Shown here piece by piece: positions 58,560-64,000 of a DNA stretch of 64,000 nucleotides; position 1 is the stretch's first letter, and every line of letters begins with the position of its first letter. The stretch is taken from the NCBI RefSeq assembly GCF_050467285.1, contig NZ_JBCMUN010000005.1, positions 434,001-498,000 of the forward strand, read 5' to 3'. The translations under genes and the position numbers were made by a program. The notes below the pieces were generated by a model, which ran no database searches, had not been told where the DNA came from, and saw only the letters and a program-made list of their open reading frames with translations. Source of the stretch: Paenibacillus_E oryzisoli_A. GTDB lineage: Bacteria; Bacillota; Bacilli; Paenibacillales; NBRC-103111.

Positions 58560-59729
58560 CTACATGTTGGCCGTTCGGCTTACACCTGTACCCCGAAGGG
58601 TAACTTTCATGTCAAACTCAAGCTTCATATGCGCATACATTTGCTCTCTAGGATTATCCGACCATGCCTGCCAAAGCTTTGGGTATTTGTACTTGATTTT
58701 CTCGCTCCACTGAAAAGTATCCGCCTGCTCGGATTTGGCTTTGTCCGCCGCCCCGCGAACCAACTGTTCGATGCGCTGGTTAATGACCGCCTCCATCTTC
58801 TTGATATTCGCGATTGAGGTCAGATTCATACCGGATTCAATTGAAATCAGATCGGCATTGCCTTTAATTGTCACGTGCAGCTTCACATCGCTTCCTTCGC
58901 GAACGGCATAGACCTCATGCCTCACATCTTCAAGCCTGGCGCTGTAGACGCCGTCGTTCCCCGGAAGCTGTCCGGTGATCAGCATTTCAGGAACCCGATT
59001 ATTGAGCAGCAGCAGCCCCAGCATCTCCTCGTTGGAGAAGCGGTCAATGACTTTACTGTCCTTCATGATGGCCGCACCGCCAACCCCTGACCACTTCACT
59101 GTTTTCCCTTCGGTGAACAACTTCATTTCTTTCATGCTCAGCTCGGGAATGTAGGAATCACCCAAATTATTCCATATGCTGTATAGCAATTCGCGAATCC
59201 GAATGGGCGGAACCTGCTTCATGTGGGCCGCTTCGCGCCACACTTCCGTAGGGAACCGTTCGAAGATCGAGTCGAGCTTAGCCAGATTTTTCGCCATGCC
59301 ATTGAAATAGAATACGTAAATCGGCAGCCTGAAATCCGTAGCCCGGATCAGATGGTCAAAGAGCGGCTTCAGCCCTTTTTTAGCAAATCGATCACCAATG
59401 ATAACGACCTGAATTTGTCCCCAAGTGACCGTACGAGGCAAATCTCGTTGAATGTGCTGCAGCGCTTCCGCGACATCCTTCCCTACTCCGGTGATCAGCA
59501 CGAACGGCTTGGTACTCGGAACATTGGAGTTCAAGCCGGTGGAGATCCGATTTGGCAGCATAAACAATGTCGATACCTCCGTCTGGCCTTTTTCGTTCAG
59601 ATCGACAAGCATGGCAGAGACGAACGTGCGGTCGTTTAATTCTTGCTTGGACCAACAGCCGGTTAAGCCTGCCATGAGCGCAGCGAGAAGGCTAATCCTG
59701 AGAAAAAGCCGTGTGACATGTCGCAGCAT
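58560..59729 (-). CDS. Ger(x)C-family spore germination lipoprotein
   Basis: A 389-residue lipoprotein: N-terminal signal peptide ending in the lipobox LTGC with Cys25, then GerC domains (NDRTFVSAMLVDLNEKG onward) and a C-terminal domain from about residue 230. It is anchored to the outer face of the inner spore membrane and joins subunits A and B in the germinant receptor. ATG at 59729 has GAGGTGG about 11 nt upstream; a GTG 15 nt upstream would precede it. It is the second gene of the operon. Confidence 0.93.
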   Translation of the reverse strand: MLRHVTRLFLRISLLAALMAGLTGCWSKQELNDRTFVSAMLVDLNEKGQTEVSTLFMLPNRISTGLNSNVPSTKPFVLITGVGKDVAEALQHIQRDLPRTVTWGQIQVVIIGDRFAKKGLKPLFDHLIRATDFRLPIYVFYFNGMAKNLAKLDSIFERFPTEVWREAAHMKQVPPIRIRELLYSIWNNLGDSYIPELSMKEMKLFTEGKTVKWSGVGGAAIMKDSKVIDRFSNEEMLGLLLLNNRVPEMLITGQLPGNDGVYSARLEDVRHEVYAVREGSDVKLHVTIKGNADLISIESGMNLTSIANIKKMEAVINQRIEQLVRGAADKAKSEQADTFQWSEKIKYKYPKLWQAWSDNPREQMYAHMKLEFDMKVTLRGTGVSRTANM

Positions 59730-59753
59730 CGCCGATTCCACCACCTCTTGCTC

Positions 59754-61148
59754 TTATTTCTTGCGCAGCCAGAACGTCCACGGAAACCGGCCGACCGCAT
59801 CCTTCATCCCCTCCGACTTGTACGGAATAAACGGCGATAAATACGGCGTGCCGAATGAGTTCAATGATAATAAATGGATGTAAATCAAGATAACACCGAT
59901 CAAAAGACCTAGCAGCCCGAACATCGAGGAAATCATCAGCAACGCAAAACGAAGGAAACGAATCGTGAGTGTCATTGAAAAATGGGGCACGACGAACGAT
60001 GAGATCCCCGTCAACGCCACGATGATGACCATCGGCGCACTCACGATCCCGGCTTGCACCGCGGCGTCGCCGATCACGATGGCCCCGACGATGGAAATGG
60101 TCTGCCCCATCGTCGTCGGTATGCGCTGGCCCGCTTCCCGCATTACCTCAAACGTTATTTCCATCATCAATGCTTCCAAGATGGCTGGAAACGGCACGAT
60201 ATCCCGGCTTGCTGCCAAAGTAATCAACATGTTGTACGGCAGCATTTCCGGGTGATACGTTGTGATCGCGACGTAAGCCGAAGGCAAGATCAGACTGACG
60301 CCAAAGAACACATACCGAAGGATGCGGACCCAGCTGCTGAAAAAGTATCGTTGATAGTAGTCTTCCGCCGACTGCATGAACGCGAGCAAGGTGGCCGGCG
60401 CGACAAGATTGTTCGGCGTACCGTCGGTCAATATGGCGACGCGCCCCTCAAACAGCGAGGAAACGACCACATCGGGGCGTTCCGTATTGAGCATTTTCGG
60501 AAAAGGCGAGGTAAGGCGGTCATCCAACACTTCTTCGATGAAGCCGCTGCCCGAAACACGTTCAGTCTGAATGTTCTGCAGTTTCGTCCGAAGCGTATTG
60601 ACGAGTTCGCCGTTATCTTGTCCCTTCATATAAAGGAGCATGACCATCGTGCTGGACTCGCTGCCGATCATAAATTGCTCAATGTTCAAATTTTCGCTTT
60701 TGATTCGCTGCCGAATGAGTGAAAGGTTCGTCCAAATGTCCTCAACGAAGCTTTCTTTGGGACCGCGAATCGTTTTCTCATTCTCGGAAACGCTGACATC
60801 CCGTTTGGCCTTGGCGGCAAATGGGAACAGGATGCCTGCCGTTTGACCCGAAATGCACAGCAGCGCATGACCGCACAGCAAGCCTTCGAGCGCTTCTTCC
60901 GGCGTATGTTTGATGAAATAGGTGGTAGGAAAAAAAGTGCGCGTTTGATAAATACTCGCCAGCCGCTCCTCGACGCTTCCTGAGAAGGAGCGCATCATCG
61001 GGCGAAGTACATGGGTCTGCAGCATCTCCAAATCAATTCCATCCAGCAAATAAAAGATGGTGCAAACAAATTGCTCCCGCTCGATCCGCTGGGCAACGAT
61101 GTCGGGGCGATGCTGCATCCTTTCGCTGATCCACTCTGTCAGTGCCAT
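59754..61148 (-). CDS. GerAA/GerKA-family germinant receptor subunit A
   Basis: A protein of about 464 residues with a soluble N-terminal domain (to about 265) and five or six C-terminal helices (LRYVFFGVSLILPSAYVA onward). Family motifs LLYMKGQDNGELVNTLRTKL and DRLTSPFPKMLNTERPDVVVSSLFEGRVAILTDGTP-type sequence are clear, as is PAILEALMMEITFEVMREAGQRIP. The chosen ATG has AAGGAAG 8 nt upstream; an alternative ATG at 61184 would add 12 residues. It is the first gene of the receptor operon. Confidence 0.93.
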   Translation of the reverse strand: MALTEWISERMQHRPDIVAQRIEREQFVCTIFYLLDGIDLEMLQTHVLRPMMRSFSGSVEERLASIYQTRTFFPTTYFIKHTPEEALEGLLCGHALLCISGQTAGILFPFAAKAKRDVSVSENEKTIRGPKESFVEDIWTNLSLIRQRIKSENLNIEQFMIGSESSTMVMLLYMKGQDNGELVNTLRTKLQNIQTERVSGSGFIEEVLDDRLTSPFPKMLNTERPDVVVSSLFEGRVAILTDGTPNNLVAPATLLAFMQSAEDYYQRYFFSSWVRILRYVFFGVSLILPSAYVAITTYHPEMLPYNMLITLAASRDIVPFPAILEALMMEITFEVMREAGQRIPTTMGQTISIVGAIVIGDAAVQAGIVSAPMVIIVALTGISSFVVPHFSMTLTIRFLRFALLMISSMFGLLGLLIGVILIYIHLLSLNSFGTPYLSPFIPYKSEGMKDAVGRFPWTFWLRKK

Positions 61149-61209
61149 ATCTTGGGCTTCCTTTTTGGTCGTAGTTTCCTCCATCATCACCCAAATTATA
61201 CATGAACGC

Positions 61210-61605
61210 CTACATGTGAATGGCAGAAAATACAAGGTCAATGATTTCGCCTCTAGCTTGATTCAGAAAACCAAGCGAGGTCATCTGCAGATGTTCGGTG
61301 GAGATGCAAGCAGTCAGAAGAAGCTTATCCCTCACATAATACATCGACAGTTCGTAAGGCGATGAGAGGCTTTTAATCGTGTCACCGATATTCGTGTGTT
61401 TAAACGACTCGGGCAGTAAGATGGCGTAAATCAAATAGATCGGCTCCTGCGGAAAATGGGTCAATTGAAAAAACTCTCTATACGTCGAATGCACGGTGGA
61501 TGTCCAACGAAAACCGAATGGATAGTCTTGCTCTTCCTTCCAGTGCGGTTCAAACTGATCTGTCAATTCAAGAAATTGCTGACGGTAATAGTCAATAAGA
61601 TTCAT
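61210..61605 (-). CDS. Uncharacterised 131-residue protein upstream of gerAA
   Basis: I do not recognise the family. The soluble protein starts MNLIDYYRQQFLELTDQFEPHW, is rich in Tyr and aromatic residues, and has no signal peptide. ATG at 61605 has AGAGGGGGGAG 4 nt upstream; the frame stays open to 61695. It precedes the Ger operon by about 60 bp on the same strand, with no terminator seen between, so it may be cotranscribed, or the operon may use its own promoter here. Confidence 0.7.
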   Translation of the reverse strand: MNLIDYYRQQFLELTDQFEPHWKEEQDYPFGFRWTSTVHSTYREFFQLTHFPQEPIYLIYAILLPESFKHTNIGDTIKSLSSPYELSMYYVRDKLLLTACISTEHLQMTSLGFLNQARGEIIDLVFSAIHM

Positions 61606-61862
61606 TATGCTCCCCCCTCTATGTCCACCTATCGTAACGGGGATTTGTTTGAGAAAATCCGTTGTAATCTTTAGGAAAACATGATTTTCCTTCACACATC
61701 GCTAACGAAATTAGGAGGTCGGAACCATTCCCCGACTTAAGACGGGCTTCATAAACCGCCGCAAGTCCGTTTTCGCAGGACTTTCCGAACGCTACAATAG
61801 GAACATAAGCAAATGAAACAAATCGTTAATACACTTTCAATCCAAAGAGGAGATGTTTAAAT

Positions 61863-62060
61863 ATGAACAAACTATTTAGATCGACAGCGGATGCTAAAGT
61901 AACAGGTCTTTGCGGCGGTATCGCCGAGTGGCTGGGCGTGAATGCAACGCTCATTCGTCTGCTCGTGGTTCTCGCGGCGCTAGGCAGCTTCGGCACCGTG
62001 ACCATTCTGTACTTCGTCGGCTCCATGTTGATTCCGAAAATGCCGTACAGCCACTTTTAA
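61863..62060 (+). CDS. PspC-domain small membrane protein
   Basis: A 65-residue protein consisting of a single PspC domain: KVTGLCGGIAEWLGVNATLIRLL (residues 12-34) followed by one or two helices (VVLAALGSFGTVTILYFVGSMLI). Such proteins belong to the phage-shock/membrane-stress response, though small single-domain forms are widespread and often uncharacterised. AGAGGAG precedes the ATG by about 9 nt, and a strong terminator follows 20 bp after the stop. It is monocistronic. Confidence 0.88.
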   Translation: MNKLFRSTADAKVTGLCGGIAEWLGVNATLIRLLVVLAALGSFGTVTILYFVGSMLIPKMPYSHF

Positions 62061-62081
62061 TAGGACCGTGCGCACGCAAAG

Positions 62082-62114
62082 AGGCCGACCGGCAACATGC
62101 CGATCGGCCTTTTT
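62082..62114 (+). terminator. Terminator of the PspC gene
   Basis: A 13-bp stem (62082-62094 with 62098-62110) has one mismatch and a three-base loop, followed by TTTTT on the plus strand. Confidence 0.85.
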
Positions 62115-62132
62115 CTAAATAAAACTGTCGTT

Positions 62133-62987
62133 TTAGTTGAAATTCCGATAATAGGTTTGCGCAGCTTGGCTCAGCTTTTTCCGGTAATCGCCCGGGTTCA
62201 TGCCAAATCGCTTCGCGAATTGATGGCTGAGATACGGAGCGTCTCCCATGCCGCAAGCCTCCGCGATGTCCGCAAGCGAATCGTCCGTATTTTCGAGCAT
62301 TTTCTTCACCTTCAATAACCTCAGCTCCCGCAGCATTTCCATTGGATTCATTTGATATTTGCCGGCAAACAGCTTATCGAGATAACTAGGGTTCAAATGC
62401 ACCAGCTGCGCGAGGGTATGCCTGGAAATCTTCTCCTTCACTGAGGCGTGCAGATACGTCATCACCTGCTCCAATCGCTCATCGTTCTTCCTTTTGGTGA
62501 TGCGTCGGTTTATTCTTCCGGCTCGGTCCCAATTATCTAGCAGAAGATGCACAAGTTGCATACCGAGACCTGACAGCTCAAGGGCGCGGAAGATGGCGTC
62601 CTGTCTTTCCCAAGCGGCAAGAAGCTTGCTAAAGATGTCCGCAAAAGCATCAGGGTCCTGCAGCGTCATCACTTCAGGGATCGGATAAAGGTCGAATAGA
62701 TCGACCTGAAAGCTGTTCGTCACTTGAACAAACAGCCATTGATGCGTGCCGGGCGTCAACGATGACTCCCCGAAAGGAATGCCGGGCGCATGCAGCATGA
62801 CTTGACCGGTACCTGCCTCTTGTGCGAAACTTCCGTCGGTTACCCTCAAATGCCCCTTGGCGATGTAGCTGACAACCCAATAAGGAAACATTTTACTCTC
62901 AAAGCTAACCTCTTCGTAGGAAACTTCCTCCACTCTGAAAATCCGAACCTGCCAATTGTCATCGAACAGCTTGTTATCGACTTGCAC
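62133..62987 (-). CDS. AraC-family regulator paired with PhyH, second copy
   Basis: A 284-residue regulator with an N-terminal cupin domain (HLRVTDGSFAQEAGTGQVMLHAPGIPF) and an AraC DNA-binding domain (SRHTLAQLVHLNPSYLDKLFAGKY and LADIAEACGMGDAPYLSHQFAKRFG). It begins 25 bp after the stop of the phyH gene on the same strand and is probably in the same operon. The phyH-then-araC order repeats that at 28177-29838, suggesting paralogous modules. Confidence 0.9.
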   Translation of the reverse strand: MQVDNKLFDDNWQVRIFRVEEVSYEEVSFESKMFPYWVVSYIAKGHLRVTDGSFAQEAGTGQVMLHAPGIPFGESSLTPGTHQWLFVQVTNSFQVDLFDLYPIPEVMTLQDPDAFADIFSKLLAAWERQDAIFRALELSGLGMQLVHLLLDNWDRAGRINRRITKRKNDERLEQVMTYLHASVKEKISRHTLAQLVHLNPSYLDKLFAGKYQMNPMEMLRELRLLKVKKMLENTDDSLADIAEACGMGDAPYLSHQFAKRFGMNPGDYRKKLSQAAQTYYRNFN

Positions 62988-63012
62988 CCAGCTTCCCTCC
63001 GTCTGTTGCAGG

Positions 63013-63777
63013 CTAGACGACTTCCGCTTTCACCTCATCTTTGGATTGAAAAGAAGTATAGGCGGGCTTGCCGTCTCTCGCGATAATCGGACCATTACGG
63101 AACAAGGCGCCGGTTGTGGGATTCACTGAACCTTCCACCGAGAACTGAATCACATAGCCTTTGCGGATCTTCTGGCTGCGATTCGGCGTACTGCGATGGA
63201 ACAGCAGGGAATGAAATGCAACCATGCTGCCTTTTTGTAGTTCCACAGGCGTTCCCTCTTCATCCCCATCATAGCATACTTGCCCGATCTCCGTTCGCAC
63301 ATGCTCCACAAAACCTTTATGATGCGTTCCTTCTTGAATCCAGATACAGCCGTTCTCAATGGTCGCATCTTCGAGTGCGAGCCAGCATGTGACATAGTGG
63401 ACAGGTTCGGTCGGCACGTACCCGTTATCCTGATGCCAAGGAAAATCACGATCAGCCTCCGGGCGTTTATAGACCGATTGATCCCAGTACAGGCGAATAT
63501 CCGGTCCGAGAATCGAAGTCGTAATGTCAACGAAGCGGTCATCCGCAATAAACCGCTGAAGATCGGGATGCATGAAATTTAAGCCTGACGTGAAATTGAT
63601 TTGCTTGGGGATGCTGTTAAACTGCGCACCTTTGGCGTTCAACTGCCGCTCTGACTCCGCATCAAATTCGTCGATGATCGTGCAAACCCGATCCATTTCC
63701 TCCGGTGTAAACAAGTTGTCAAAACGGATATATCCTTTTTCTTTGTACTGCTCCAATTGCTCCGTAGTCAACATCAT
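63013..63777 (-). CDS. Phytanoyl-CoA dioxygenase (PhyH)-family protein, second copy
   Basis: A 254-residue Fe(II)/2-oxoglutarate oxygenase: His and Asp in FPWHQDNGYVP and distal His in HSLLFHRSTPNRS, with the following Arg for 2-oxoglutarate. The sequence is of the same broad family as the copy at 28177 but clearly diverged, with the order FDNLFTPEEMDRVCTIIDEF at its start. The two start codons ATGATG at 63777 and 63774 follow AGGAGG. The last 220 bp of the window to 64000 hold its promoter region, and no further gene is seen there. Confidence 0.88.
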   Translation of the reverse strand: MMLTTEQLEQYKEKGYIRFDNLFTPEEMDRVCTIIDEFDAESERQLNAKGAQFNSIPKQINFTSGLNFMHPDLQRFIADDRFVDITTSILGPDIRLYWDQSVYKRPEADRDFPWHQDNGYVPTEPVHYVTCWLALEDATIENGCIWIQEGTHHKGFVEHVRTEIGQVCYDGDEEGTPVELQKGSMVAFHSLLFHRSTPNRSQKIRKGYVIQFSVEGSVNPTTGALFRNGPIIARDGKPAYTSFQSKDEVKAEVV

Positions 63778-64000
63778 GAAAAGACCTCCTCTAATGGTTA
63801 CAATTGCTCTTCGTTCCTCTTTATTATCGAGAAAATACGACGAGGCGGCAATTTGCGAAATTGAGGAGTTTATTGTGTTTTCTACGCTTTTTTATATGGA
63901 TTGAAAGGAAAGGCTGCAAAGCGTCCCTTATAGCGATCCGACCGATCCGTCTGTCATTGTAGGGGCATGGCGTTTGCCTGCGCCATTGAAAGCGGCATGA

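Noticed and set aside
63778..64000. Possible gene at the right edge
   Set aside because: No ORF with ribosome site or recognisable product could be read; the region is best seen as upstream sequence of the second phyH gene.

Overview
The window looks like chromosomal DNA of a spore-forming Firmicute of the Paenibacillaceae (Paenibacillus, Cohnella or a relative). The evidence is a complete GerA-type germinant-receptor operon, two CotF-like coat proteins, a Spo0E-like phosphatase, the ccpN/PPDK-regulator pair, a YesM/YesN two-component system, strong AGGAGG-type ribosome sites, moderately high GC, and many AraC/LacI regulators beside glycoside hydrolases. The genus is inferred from gene content, not from a marker gene. 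No rRNA, tRNA, CRISPR array, prophage or transposase was seen.

Layout. 1-4.8 kb: a LacI-regulated minus-strand operon (lacI, GH88 unsaturated uronyl hydrolase, DUF2264) and a cut-off gene at the left edge. 5-8.5 kb: a possible 30-codon ORF, an SDR with altered catalytic residues, a MITE-like repeat, a Gfo/Idh oxidoreductase and an unknown protein. 8.6-11.1 kb: the gluconeogenic control unit ccpN, PPDK regulatory kinase, glpX. 11.2-17.9 kb: housekeeping and accessory genes (split chromate transporter, VOC protein, MarR regulator, EamA transporter, catalase, HIBADH-type dehydrogenase). 18-20.1 kb: a LysR regulator divergent from a YeiH exporter. 20.4-24.6 kb: lacZ divergent from an araC. 25-29.8 kb: a sugar operon (Gfo/Idh plus two TIM-barrel isomerases) divergent from a phyH-araC pair. 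29.8-37.4 kb: heparinase-like protein, Spo0E-like ORF, polysaccharide deacetylase, an epimerase/aldolase pair, G-rich tandem repeats, and a regulator with a degenerate GGDEF domain. 37.6-40.7 kb: SPFH/NfeD pair and AlaX. 40.8-46.4 kb: hexarate/hexuronate catabolic operon (kdgD, UxuA-like, ALDH) with divergent araC, then a Gfo/Idh gene. 46.6-55.2 kb: GH43, GH88, YesMN and a secreted PL9 pectate lyase. 55.5-61.6 kb: spore genes. 61.8-63.8 kb: PspC, and a second phyH-araC pair.

The dominant theme is breakdown of acidic plant polysaccharides: a secreted lyase makes unsaturated oligouronides, cytoplasmic GH88 and GH43 enzymes trim them, and keto-deoxy-sugar enzymes feed central metabolism, next to the CcpN gluconeogenic switch. 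No sugar transporter is visible, so uptake must be encoded elsewhere.

The most striking structure is an intergenic element found four times, and probably a fifth, at 4.94, 20.19, 24.64, 35.63 and 39.1 kb. Each holds four short palindromes, two in one orientation followed by two inverted, with outer spacings of 50-52 bp and a central spacing of 57-74 bp. The hairpin sequence differs between most copies while the geometry is kept.
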